Virus record (IMG/VR): IMGVR_UViG_3300048586_000893
Location: 1-51,408 of that record
Length of the DNA: 51,408 bases
DNA from: a virus
Direction: 5' to 3' (one strand)
The notes under the pieces were generated by a model, which was not told where the DNA came from, made no database searches, and saw only the letters and a list, made by a program, of their open reading frames with translations. The position numbers were made by a program, and so were the translations under genes. Each line of letters opens with the position of its first letter. Position 1 is the stretch's first letter. Positions 37,360 through 45,136 of this stretch are shown piece after piece.

Positions 37360-37721
37360 ATGACGCAGACGCTCGGCATCGTCGACATCGTCTGGAAGGG
37401 GCGAAACATCCCCGTCGAGAAGGGCGCCAAGCTCAAGCTCGGCGGCATGAAGAACAATGGCGTGGTCTATGGCCGCAAGGTCGGCCGCGCCGAGGAGTTC
37501 GAGGGCTCGACGATCGAGGCCGTCACCGCGCTCGAACGCGGCCAGCGCATGAGCGAACTCTACACCTCCGCGGAGGGCGAGCTGCAGGTCCAGTGCGACA
37601 CCGGCCAGACCTACACCTTCCCGGACGCCTTCCTCACCGAGAACCGCGAGATGACCGGCGGCGAGGGCGGCAAGATCCCGCTCAAATGGATGGCGGCGAC
37701 TATGAGGAGATCGTCTCGTGA
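37360..37721 (+). CDS. M: tail tube protein (Mu M-like) with an apparent 3' frameshift
   Basis: The tube protein reads MTQTLGIVDIVWKGRNIPVEKGAKLKLGGMKNNGVVYGRKVGRAEEFEGSTIEAVTALERGQRMSELYTS... to GGKIPLKW at 37689. A -1 step there enters DGGDYEEIVS-stop at 37721, whose TGA overlaps the next start GTGA. The fused product would be about 120 residues, close to Mu M (118). Without the step the frame continues to 37965 through an Arg-rich out-of-frame read of the next gene (201 residues in all). No classic slippery heptamer is visible, so a one-base deletion or sequencing error is as likely as recoding. Confidence 0.85.
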
Positions 37722-38140
37722 CGAAACAGGGCGCGACCATCGTCATCGACGACACGGAAGACGAGCAGGCCGGCGGCCCGACCGTCGCCGGCGCAGCCGT
37801 CGTCATCGAGGACGAGGGCGAAGACAAGAAGACGAAGCTTCCGGCCCGTGCGGTCCGCAACGACGACGGCACGATCACGCTGCCTCTGCTCGCGCCTGTG
37901 ACCCTGACGGTCAAGAACGCGCGCGGCACGAAGGAAGAGCGCTACGCCGAGATCGTTTTCCATGAGTTGTCCGGGCTCGATCTGCGCCTCGTGGCTCAGG
38001 CTCCCGCCGAGAAGCAGACGATCGTCGCCATGGCGCGCGCCGCCAAGATCTCGACCCAGCGCATGGACGCGCTGTTCGACCAGCTAAAGGCGAAGGACGT
38101 CACGGCCGCTACCGCCGTGATCTCGTTTCTTAACGAGTGA
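37718..38140 (+). CDS. tail assembly chaperone, upstream product (Mu gp41-like)
   Basis: A 140-residue protein from GTG 37718. After an acidic N-terminus (IVIDDTEDEQAGG) it has the tail assembly protein domain: TITLPLLAPVTLTVKNARGTKEERYAEIVFHELSGLDLRLVAQAPAEKQTIVAMARAAKISTQRMDALFDQLKAKDVTAATAVISFLNE. It folds the tape measure. In Mu-like and many other phages it is extended by frameshifting into the next frame, which fits the overlap here. Confidence 0.85.
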   Translation: MTKQGATIVIDDTEDEQAGGPTVAGAAVVIEDEGEDKKTKLPARAVRNDDGTITLPLLAPVTLTVKNARGTKEERYAEIVFHELSGLDLRLVAQAPAEKQTIVAMARAAKISTQRMDALFDQLKAKDVTAATAVISFLNE

Positions 38141-38297
38141 CTGGCCGGACGACTGGCACCTGCTCGTCGGCTCCGTCGCCCGCTACTACGGCGGCGGATT
38201 CGACCGGGCCGAGGCGCTGACGCTCTGCGAGCTGCGCTGGTGGTTCAACATCGCCGCCGAGCTGGAAAAGCGGGCGAGAGACGCGGCCGAGGGCTGA
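38121..38297 (+). CDS. frameshift extension of the tail chaperone (GpE/gp42-like)
   Basis: This frame has no usable start codon; it opens at 38121 just after an in-frame TGA. It encodes DWPDDWHLLVGSVARYYGGGFDRAEALTLCELRWWFNIAAELEKRARDAAEG, the GpE-like pattern of chaperone extensions. Moving from the upstream frame needs +1 (equivalently -2). TTTC at 38126-38129 lets the Phe codon TTT re-pair as TTC, a good +1 slip site shortly before the upstream stop. A -2 shift is reported for the equivalent Mu genes. It should be made only as a fusion. Confidence 0.75.
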   Translation, partial: SRFLTSDWPDDWHLLVGSVARYYGGGFDRAEALTLCELRWWFNIAAELEKRARDAAEG

Positions 38298-38319
38298 AGG
38301 CCGAGCTGGGATCGAGACG

Positions 38320-40746
38320 ATGGCCAATCGCGACATGAAGGTCTCTGTCCTCGTCCAGCTGGTCGACCGGCTGACGGCGCCCCTACGCGCCATGACCAAC
38401 GGCATCGCCGGCGTCGCCAACCGCGTCGCCGATCTCGGCCGACGCATCGGCGTCGTCGGCGCCGCGCTCGCCGCGCTGTCCTTCACCGCCCCGCTGCAGC
38501 AGGCGGCCGCCTGGGACGCCCAGCTCCGCGACATCGCCATCACGGCCGGCAAGACAGGCGGGGCCGTCGAATCGATGATCGGCGAGATCGGCAAGCGCTA
38601 CGAGACGCTGTCCCTGCAGACTGGGCAACGTTCGATGGATCTCGCAAAGGGCGCTCAGACGCTGGTGGCGTCGGGGCTGGATGCCGGGCTGATCGACAGG
38701 CTGATGCCGACGATCGCGCGTGTCGCGACCGCCGCCAACGCGACGATCGAGGACACGGCCAAGACGGCTTTTGCACTGAGCGACACCTTGAAGGTGGCGC
38801 CCGACCAGATGGAGGCCGCCCTTGCGAAACTCGTCACCGCCGGCAAGCTCGGCCGGTTCGAGTTCAAAAACATGGCGAGCGAGTTTCCTGGCCTGACCGC
38901 CCAGATGGCGAAGTTCGGCATTACTGGCATGGAGGCGGTCGAGACATTGGGGGCGTCCCTGCAGATCGCCATGCTCGGCACCGCCAACCCCTCGGAGGCC
39001 GCGACGAACCTCACGAACTTCCTGACCAAGATCAACGCCCCCGAGGCGGTCAAGAAATTCGAGAAGGAGCTGAAGGTCGACATCACCGGCGTCATGACCG
39101 ATGCGGCCGCCAAGGGCATCAATCCGATCGAGGCCGTGCTGGAGAAGATGACCAGCAAGCTCGCGCCGCAGCAGGCCGAGATCGACAAGATCATGAAGAA
39201 GGCCGGCATCAGCGACAAGCAGCGCGAGGAGCAGATCAAGACGCTGCTGGCCGGCACCAAGGTCGGCAAGCTCTATGCCGACATGCAGGTTCTCGGCTTC
39301 GTGCTGCCCTTCCTTCAGAACCGCGAAAAATATCTCGCCTTCCGGAAGGAGATCGCAGCCTCGGGCGTCGATGTGATCGCGGCCGATTTCGAAAGCCGCA
39401 TGCGCGGGCTCTCCCAGAGCCTGGCGATGTTCGGCGAGCTGGGAACGCAGGCGATGCGCCGAATCGGGCTCGCCTTCGCCTCCAATCTGCCTGTCGCAAA
39501 CCGCGCGATCGCAGGACTTCTGCGCTGGGTGAGCGAGACGGACAAAGCGTTCCCCGGCCTCATCGACAAGACATTATCGTGGACTGGCGCTCTTCTCATG
39601 CTGGGCGCCGCTCTGGCCGTACTGACGCCTGTGCTGTCGGCTCTCGCCGGACTGGTGAGCGTGCTGGTCTCGCCCTTCGTACTGGCGGCGGCTGCGATCG
39701 CCGGTGCCGCGGCGGTCATCTACCGCAACTGGGAAACGATCGGCCCGTTCTTTTCGACACTCCTGGATCATCTCACGCAGATCGCCCGAGGCTTCGTTAC
39801 CGCCTGGGAGGGGCTCTTCTCTAGCGACTTCGGACGTGCGCTCGAAGGGGTGCTGACCATTTGGAATGGGCTGAAGGATGCCGTCGGTACAGTTTGGCAA
39901 ATCATCATCTCGACCACCCGGCTCGCGTTCGTCGAGATCGACAAGCTGCTCGGAACCGATCTCGTTGCGGTCTTCCAGAAGGTTCGGACGGCCGTCTCCG
40001 AATTCGGTGATTCCATCAGGGCCAAGATTGAAGAGGTCGCGGCGGCATTTCGGCAATTTCCCGAGTATCTCGCAACCACCTTCTCCGGACTGACGGCCGT
40101 CTGGGATACGATCAAGCTGAAGGGCGACGAGCTGGTCGCCTGGGCGCAGGCGCTGCCGGGTCGCATCACCGGCGCGATCGCGGATCTCGCGGGCCAGCTC
40201 AGGGAGGCTGGCGCCAACGCGATCCAGGGGCTCTGGGACGGCATGACCGCCAAGTTCGAGGCGCTGCTCGGATGGTTCAGGGAGAAGATGAACCAGCTGA
40301 AGAGCTTGATCCCGTCCTTCTCGCTGGGTGGCGGCAGCTCGGGGGCGCCCGGTGGTCCGGCCGTCGATCCGATGGGCAACCCGACAGGCGCCCCGGCCGG
40401 CGCGCCGGGCAAGGCTGCCAATGCCAACCTGCCCACGATGCCGGTAATCGTCCTGCCCAAGGTCGAGACGATGACACCCGGCGCCGATTTCGGCAGCAAG
40501 GTGCTGAGGGATCTGCGCGCGCAGTCCGCCGGCGGCGGGGATGCGGCACCGGGCGCCGGCACGGGGCTCGGTGGCCAGTCGGGCTTCACCCGCACCGCCG
40601 GCGGCCCGGCCGCCAATTCGAATGTCCAGGTCGGCGGCCGCATCCTCGTCCAGGCGGCCGAGGGCACCCGCATCGTCAACGTCCAGTCCGAGAACCCCGC
40701 CGTGCCGGTGACGCCCGATCGCGGCACGATGGTCGGCCGGCCGTGA
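38320..40746 (+). CDS. tail tape measure protein
   Basis: An 808-residue tape measure. The N-terminal region (VSVLVQLVDRLTAPLRAMTNGIAGVANRVADLGRRIG) and the TIGR01760-like core (LRDIAITAGKTGGAVESMIGEIGKRYE...GQRSMDLAKGAQTLVASGLDAGLIDRLMPTIARVATAANATIEDTA) are clear. A hydrophobic stretch at about residues 424-470 could insert in the membrane during DNA delivery, and the C-terminus is Gly/Pro-rich. Its length relates to tail length; it is somewhat longer than Mu gp42. Confidence 0.93.
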   Translation: MANRDMKVSVLVQLVDRLTAPLRAMTNGIAGVANRVADLGRRIGVVGAALAALSFTAPLQQAAAWDAQLRDIAITAGKTGGAVESMIGEIGKRYETLSLQTGQRSMDLAKGAQTLVASGLDAGLIDRLMPTIARVATAANATIEDTAKTAFALSDTLKVAPDQMEAALAKLVTAGKLGRFEFKNMASEFPGLTAQMAKFGITGMEAVETLGASLQIAMLGTANPSEAATNLTNFLTKINAPEAVKKFEKELKVDITGVMTDAAAKGINPIEAVLEKMTSKLAPQQAEIDKIMKKAGISDKQREEQIKTLLAGTKVGKLYADMQVLGFVLPFLQNREKYLAFRKEIAASGVDVIAADFESRMRGLSQSLAMFGELGTQAMRRIGLAFASNLPVANRAIAGLLRWVSETDKAFPGLIDKTLSWTGALLMLGAALAVLTPVLSALAGLVSVLVSPFVLAAAAIAGAAAVIYRNWETIGPFFSTLLDHLTQIARGFVTAWEGLFSSDFGRALEGVLTIWNGLKDAVGTVWQIIISTTRLAFVEIDKLLGTDLVAVFQKVRTAVSEFGDSIRAKIEEVAAAFRQFPEYLATTFSGLTAVWDTIKLKGDELVAWAQALPGRITGAIADLAGQLREAGANAIQGLWDGMTAKFEALLGWFREKMNQLKSLIPSFSLGGGSSGAPGGPAVDPMGNPTGAPAGAPGKAANANLPTMPVIVLPKVETMTPGADFGSKVLRDLRAQSAGGGDAAPGAGTGLGGQSGFTRTAGGPAANSNVQVGGRILVQAAEGTRIVNVQSENPAVPVTPDRGTMVGRP

Positions 40747-40759
40747 GGATCGAACGCCC

Positions 40760-42091
40760 ATGAGCCTGTTCGACGACGCCGACGGTCTGCTGCCCGGTCT
40801 GCTGCCGGCGGCCTGGCGCGGGCGGCGCTTCTGGGTGATCAACGCCCAGCATTCGGTCGGCCGGCGCATCCAGCAGGTGCTCTATCCCGGGCTCGACCTG
40901 AAGACGCATGACGATGCCGGCCCGCTCGACGGGCCGATCCGGATCTCCGGCCTCGTGATCGGTGACGACTATGTCGCCCAGGCCGAGGCGCTGGGTGCTG
41001 CCTTCCGCCAGGCTGGCCCGGCGACGCTGATCCATCCCTGGCGCGGGCCGATCCGCTGCGTCCTGTTCCGGCCGGCGATCATCGAATTCGATGTGAAGGA
41101 GCTGCGCGTCGCGCGCATCGATGCCGAGTTCGACCCGGTCGGGCCGAAGGCCAGCATTCTTGCCAGCCTCTCGGCCGTGCTGACGGCGCTGACAGGTCTG
41201 GCGAGCACCGCGACCGCGCTGGCGCGTTTCGTGCTCGAGTCGCAGCCGCTCGCCGCCGCGATCCGCGGCCGCGCGATCGCGGCTGTTGCCACCGTCATCG
41301 ACATCGCCGCGGACTGGAGCGGCCGCTCCCCCCGATCGGCGGCGTTGCTGCCGGCAATCGCCACCGCACGCCAGAGCTTCCAGGCGGCGACGGCGATCGC
41401 CGACCGCTCCAACGGCGCCGCCGCCCTCGCCGGGGTCGTGCCGGCTTCGCTCGCGGCGCTGGCGCAGGTCTATCGGCCTCAGCCGGCCTCGGGCATCGGC
41501 GCGGGCGACACGGCCGTCACGCCGCCGGCTGCCGATCCGCGCGCGGGCTCCGGCCTGCAGCTCGCGATCGCCGCCGATCTCGGCCGGCGCCTGCGGCCGG
41601 GCGAAGCCGGCACGGCAGGGCTTTCGGTGCTGGCTCCGGAAGCCTACCCGACCTCGGCTCCCGAGCGGGCGGTGCTGCTCGCGGCGGAGGTCGCGGCGCT
41701 GACGGAAGCCGCAGGACTCGTGCTGCTGATCCCCTTCGAAAGCCGCCAGGAGGCACAGGCGCGCAGCGCGTCGCTGGATCTCGCGCTGCGACGGGCCCAG
41801 ACCAGCGCGGCCGCCCTGGCGCAGGAGCTGGCGGCGCCGGCTGCCGCCCTCTGGCGCGGCCTGTCCGACACCCGGGCCCGCCTCTCGCTCGACCTCTCGG
41901 AGGTCGCCGGCCGGCTGCCGGCGGTGCAGCGGATCGCGCCGCCGGTGAGCGCCTCGGCCTTCCTGCTGGCGCAGCACCTGGCCGGTGACGATCCGGCCTC
42001 CGTCATCGCCTTCGCCCAGGATGTCGTCACCCGCAACCGGCTGCGCCACCCGGCCATGCTGGGAGCCGATCCGGTCGAGGTGTTGCTGTGA
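40760..42091 (+). CDS. N: DNA circularisation protein N-like (Mu gpN)
   Basis: A 443-residue gpN-family tail/baseplate protein. WRGRRFWVINAQHSVGRRIQQVLYPGLDLKTHDDAGPLDGPIRISGLVIGDDYVAQAEALGAAFRQAGPATLIHPWRGPIRCVLF is the conserved N-terminal domain. An Ala-rich helical C-terminus follows. In Mu it belongs to the baseplate hub and is also named for circularising injected DNA. It overlaps P by 4 nt. Confidence 0.9.
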   Translation: MSLFDDADGLLPGLLPAAWRGRRFWVINAQHSVGRRIQQVLYPGLDLKTHDDAGPLDGPIRISGLVIGDDYVAQAEALGAAFRQAGPATLIHPWRGPIRCVLFRPAIIEFDVKELRVARIDAEFDPVGPKASILASLSAVLTALTGLASTATALARFVLESQPLAAAIRGRAIAAVATVIDIAADWSGRSPRSAALLPAIATARQSFQAATAIADRSNGAAALAGVVPASLAALAQVYRPQPASGIGAGDTAVTPPAADPRAGSGLQLAIAADLGRRLRPGEAGTAGLSVLAPEAYPTSAPERAVLLAAEVAALTEAAGLVLLIPFESRQEAQARSASLDLALRRAQTSAAALAQELAAPAAALWRGLSDTRARLSLDLSEVAGRLPAVQRIAPPVSASAFLLAQHLAGDDPASVIAFAQDVVTRNRLRHPAMLGADPVEVLL

Positions 42092-43335
42092 CGATCGCTG
42101 AGCAGCCGACGCGCCGGATCCGCCTCTCGATCGGCGGCCGCGACTTCGACCAGTTCGTCCGGGCCGATCTCGCCCACGATCTCAGCGAACTCTCGGCCTC
42201 CTTCGAACTGACCTGCCGCGACGAAATCCGCGCGGCACAGACATGGGACTATGCCACGCCGGTCGACGGCAGCGGCCCGCTGGACTGGGGCATGCGTTGC
42301 GAGATCTTCGTCGACGGCGAACTCTGGCTGATTGGCCATATCGACGAGGTCATGCCCGAGGCCTCGAACGGCCAGAGCTTCACGGTGATCAGCGGCCGCG
42401 ACCTCACCGGTGACCTGGTCGACTGCCCGCCCGATCCGCGCGGCAAGCACGAATATCGCGACCTGACGCTGACGGAGTTCGCCGAGAAGCTCTGCAAGCC
42501 CTTCGGCATCGCGGTCCGCGCCGAAACCGACGTCCTGCCCAAATTCGACAAGATGACGGTCGAGGCCGGCGAAACGGTGCTCTCGGCGATCGCCAAATAC
42601 GCCAAGCAGCGCGGCGTCCTCGTCACCACCGACCGCGTCGGCACGCTCGTCATCACCCGCTCGGGCCAGCAGCGCGCCGCTGACGACATCAGCTTTCCCG
42701 GCAACGTCACCCGCTCGCGCGGTTCCTTCTCGGCCCGCGAGCGCTTCAGCGACTATTTCGTCAAGGGCCAGGGCGAGAAGAACGGCGGCAAGCGCGGCAA
42801 GACGCCGGCGCTGGACGCGACCGCCGAGCCACTCGACGCAGCCCCGACAAAGCCGCCGCCGGCGACCGATGATCCCGAGGATCTGCCCGAGGGCGCCGGC
42901 ACGCTCGTCATGGGCCATGTCAGGGATCCGGAGGTGACGCGCTGGCGCCCTTTCATCGCCATGGCCCGCACAAAGGCCACCGCCTTCGACGCCCAGCGCC
43001 AAGCCGAATGGGAGATGCGGACGCGCCGCGGCAAGGGCGACAAGGAGGATTATGCCTTCCGCGGCTACCGCGCGTCCGGCGGGCTGTGGAAGCCGAACAC
43101 GCTGGCCCACGTCACCGACGCCTATGCGAATATCGATCGCGACATGCTGCTCGCCGGCATCCGGCTGTCTTATGGCGAGCGCGGCGAGCTGACCCGCCTG
43201 CGCATGACCGGCCCCGAGGCTTATGACCTCCTGCCCGAGATTGACCGCCGCGCCAGCAAGGGCTCGGGCAAGAGCGAGGGCAAGGCCAGCGCGGGCAAGG
43301 GCGGCAAGCTCGACGGCACCGCGAGGCCGCTGTGA
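42088..43335 (+). CDS. P: baseplate hub protein (Mu P / gp44-like)
   Basis: A 415-residue baseplate hub of the gp27/gp44 type. RIRLSIGGRDFDQFVRADLAHDLSELSASFELTCRDE, VDGELWLIGHIDEVMPEASNGQSFTVISGRDLTGDLVDCP and LTEFAEKLCKPFGIAVRAETD are characteristic. The C-terminus is Lys/Gly-rich. It sits at the centre of the baseplate above the spike. It overlaps its neighbours by 4 and 1 nt. Confidence 0.92.
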   Translation: MTIAEQPTRRIRLSIGGRDFDQFVRADLAHDLSELSASFELTCRDEIRAAQTWDYATPVDGSGPLDWGMRCEIFVDGELWLIGHIDEVMPEASNGQSFTVISGRDLTGDLVDCPPDPRGKHEYRDLTLTEFAEKLCKPFGIAVRAETDVLPKFDKMTVEAGETVLSAIAKYAKQRGVLVTTDRVGTLVITRSGQQRAADDISFPGNVTRSRGSFSARERFSDYFVKGQGEKNGGKRGKTPALDATAEPLDAAPTKPPPATDDPEDLPEGAGTLVMGHVRDPEVTRWRPFIAMARTKATAFDAQRQAEWEMRTRRGKGDKEDYAFRGYRASGGLWKPNTLAHVTDAYANIDRDMLLAGIRLSYGERGELTRLRMTGPEAYDLLPEIDRRASKGSGKSEGKASAGKGGKLDGTARPL

Positions 43336-43901
43336 TGGACATCAAGGAGATGGTCCACGCCTTCCGCGGCATCGTCAGCCGCGCCGTCGTGCGCTCGACC
43401 AATGACGGCGGCGAAACCCAGACCGCCAGCGTGACCACCCACCGCCATGTCGACCGCACGGATGTCGAGGTCGCGCAGCCCTTCGGCTTCACCTCGCGGG
43501 CGCCGGGCGGCGGATTGATGATCGTCTTCGCGATCGGCGGCGACCAGGGCGACCTGGCGGGCCTGCCGGTCGCCGCGCCGGGCTCTAGGCTGGGCAACCT
43601 CGCCGAGGGCGAGAGCGCCATGCACAACGCCAAGGCCGACCGCGTCCACATCAAGGCCGACGGGACGATCGAGATCCTGACCCGCCGCAAGGTGGTGGTG
43701 AAGGTGAAGGAGGCGACGGTGACCGTCGAGGAGGACCGGATTGTCTCGAAGATCGGCACAGGCGTCGGAGCGCCGCGGCATGTGGTGCGGCCGGACTACG
43801 TCAAAATGCGCAAGGGCGACAACTGGGTTGTGGTCCAAGAGGCGGGTGTCGTCGTCTCGGTGGCGCCGGTGGTGGGGCCGGATCCGGAGCCCGCAGTTTA
43901 A
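43335..43901 (+). CDS. baseplate spike protein (Mu gp45-like)
   Basis: A 188-residue gp45/gpV-type spike. An OB-fold N-terminal domain (IVSRAVVRSTNDGGETQTASVTTHRHVDRTDVEVAQPFGFTSRAPGGGLMIVFAIGGDQGD) leads to a beta-helical C-terminus (DRVHIKADGTIEILTRRKVVVKVKEATVTVEEDRI). It pierces the outer membrane. Start is ATG 43335, overlapping P. Its 3' end overlaps an antisense gene by 4 bp. Confidence 0.92.
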   Translation: MDIKEMVHAFRGIVSRAVVRSTNDGGETQTASVTTHRHVDRTDVEVAQPFGFTSRAPGGGLMIVFAIGGDQGDLAGLPVAAPGSRLGNLAEGESAMHNAKADRVHIKADGTIEILTRRKVVVKVKEATVTVEEDRIVSKIGTGVGAPRHVVRPDYVKMRKGDNWVVVQEAGVVVSVAPVVGPDPEPAV

Positions 43902-44521
43902 GCTACCGTTTCGGCATCCAATGACTTCTCGCCGCTGTCGGGATCTGGTTCGCTCTTTATGGCTCCGTGATAGGCGATGGCCAGGAAGCTGATTACTCCG
44001 GAGACGATGCTGAATCGCAGAAAACCATGGTCAGCACGGTACATTTCGACCAGCCTGGGCTCTTCAAATTTCTCAACCCAACTGACTTTTTTGAGCAGCG
44101 ATGTCCGGTCCTTTCGCGCCTGAATCACTTCTATCAATGGCATCCCGACCTGAACGATATCATGGGCAAAGCCGTTTCTTAGCTGTCGGACGGAGTCGAT
44201 AAGGTCTCTGAAATTGTTTGGACAGCCGGCAGCGTCCAAGAGCGACAGTAACGATGTGCGACCGCGCATAGGCAGCGTGTCTATGAACGCTTCAACTTTA
44301 TCCTGATCCATGCGCGGGCCGCCGACCAAATTGGCCTTCACGACCACTCTGGCGGCCGCTTCCAGCAGCGCGTCGATCTTCAAGATAAATTCCCAGTCCG
44401 AGGGCGCCCGGTAGATATCGATAATTGTTGTGTCCGGGATGCCTATCAATGCCGTTATCTTTTTGGACTCCGCCAATCTCTCTTCGAAACTCGCCGCAGC
44501 AGTTGGCTTTTCCGTTTCCAT
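43898..44521 (-). CDS. antisense HEPN-like protein with C-terminal TM segment
   Basis: A 207-residue protein. DWEFILKIDALLEAAARVVVKANLVGG and IDSVRQLRNGFAHDIVQ form a helical core in which R115 to H120 is again an RNxxAH (Rx4H) motif. A hydrophobic segment at about residues 167-185 (FLRFSIVSGVISFLAIAYHG) could anchor it in the membrane. AGGGAG lies just before the ATG on the minus strand. GC is lower than in the late genes around it. It is antisense between gp45 and gp46. A HEPN-like RNA-targeting or regulatory role is inferred. Confidence 0.68.
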   Translation of the reverse strand: METEKPTAAASFEERLAESKKITALIGIPDTTIIDIYRAPSDWEFILKIDALLEAAARVVVKANLVGGPRMDQDKVEAFIDTLPMRGRTSLLSLLDAAGCPNNFRDLIDSVRQLRNGFAHDIVQVGMPLIEVIQARKDRTSLLKKVSWVEKFEEPRLVEMYRADHGFLRFSIVSGVISFLAIAYHGAIKSEPDPDSGEKSLDAETVA

Positions 44522-44605
44522 CGCTCCCTACGTCCTAAGGTCTCGGCGCATTTCGTTTGCGCGGATCACTCTGCAAACTCCGATGATGTAGGCAAAGGGA
44601 ATATG

Positions 44606-44625
44606 AGGCCCCGACCTCGGGGCCT
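44606..44625 (+). terminator. hairpin AGGCCCCG-N4-CGGGGCCT, copy 3
   Basis: A perfect 8-bp stem with loop ACCT, followed by GTTCCGCC, stands 34 bp before gp46 and right beside the promoter side of the antisense gene. It is the same element as at 24134 and 31657. A GCGCG-N7-CGCGC-like dyad follows just before the gp46 start. Confidence 0.68.
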
Positions 44626-44659
44626 GTTCCGCCTTGCGCGCGCGCGTCAATTTCGCGCC

Positions 44660-45136
44660 ATGTCCTCCTCGTCTTCAGCGTTCCTGGACGCCGCCCTGGT
44701 CTTCGACCCTGCGACCCGCCGCGCCGATCTGGTGCTGGGCGAGGATGGCGACCTCCTGCTCGACGAGACGCCGGCGACGCCCATGCTGATCTCGCTCGGC
44801 ACGGATCGCCGCGCCGAGCCCGATGACGAGCTGCCTTCCGGCATCGACGCGCTCAACGCCGAGACCTCTTTCGTCGCCCGCCGCGGCTGGGTCGGCGACG
44901 CGCTCGACAACAGGGGCCGGCGGATCGGCTGCCGGATCTGGCTTCTCGACCGCGCCAAGCAGACCGAAACGACGCGGCGCTTCTGCATCCTCTGGGCGGA
45001 GGAAGCGCTGGCCTGGGCCGGCGAAGAGCTGGAGCGGCCGGCCGAGGTCTCAGCCGAATGGATCCAACGCGGCATGCTGGCGCTGCGCTGCGTCGTCGAT
45101 GGCACGGCGATCGAGCGCCGCCTGCAGGTGCTTTGA
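44660..45136 (+). CDS. phage GP46 family baseplate protein
   Basis: A 158-residue GP46 protein. DAALVFDPATRRADLVLGEDGDLLLDETPATPMLISLGTDRRAEPDDELPSGI is the family start, and RRGWVGDALDNRGRRIGCRIWLLDRAKQTE the core. The start is ATG 44660; the open frame further left has no RBS. It belongs to the baseplate wedge. It overlaps gp47 by 1 nt. Confidence 0.9.
   Translation: MSSSSSAFLDAALVFDPATRRADLVLGEDGDLLLDETPATPMLISLGTDRRAEPDDELPSGIDALNAETSFVARRGWVGDALDNRGRRIGCRIWLLDRAKQTETTRRFCILWAEEALAWAGEELERPAEVSAEWIQRGMLALRCVVDGTAIERRLQVL

Noticed and set aside
35448-37457. 669-codon minus-strand frame over the sheath gene
   Set aside because: Aligned antisense of the sheath gene, with no family features; a GC-bias artefact.
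37360-37965. Tail tube as a genuine 201-residue protein with an Arg-rich extension
   Set aside because: The extension is an out-of-frame read of the downstream chaperone gene, and the native ending is visible one base away.
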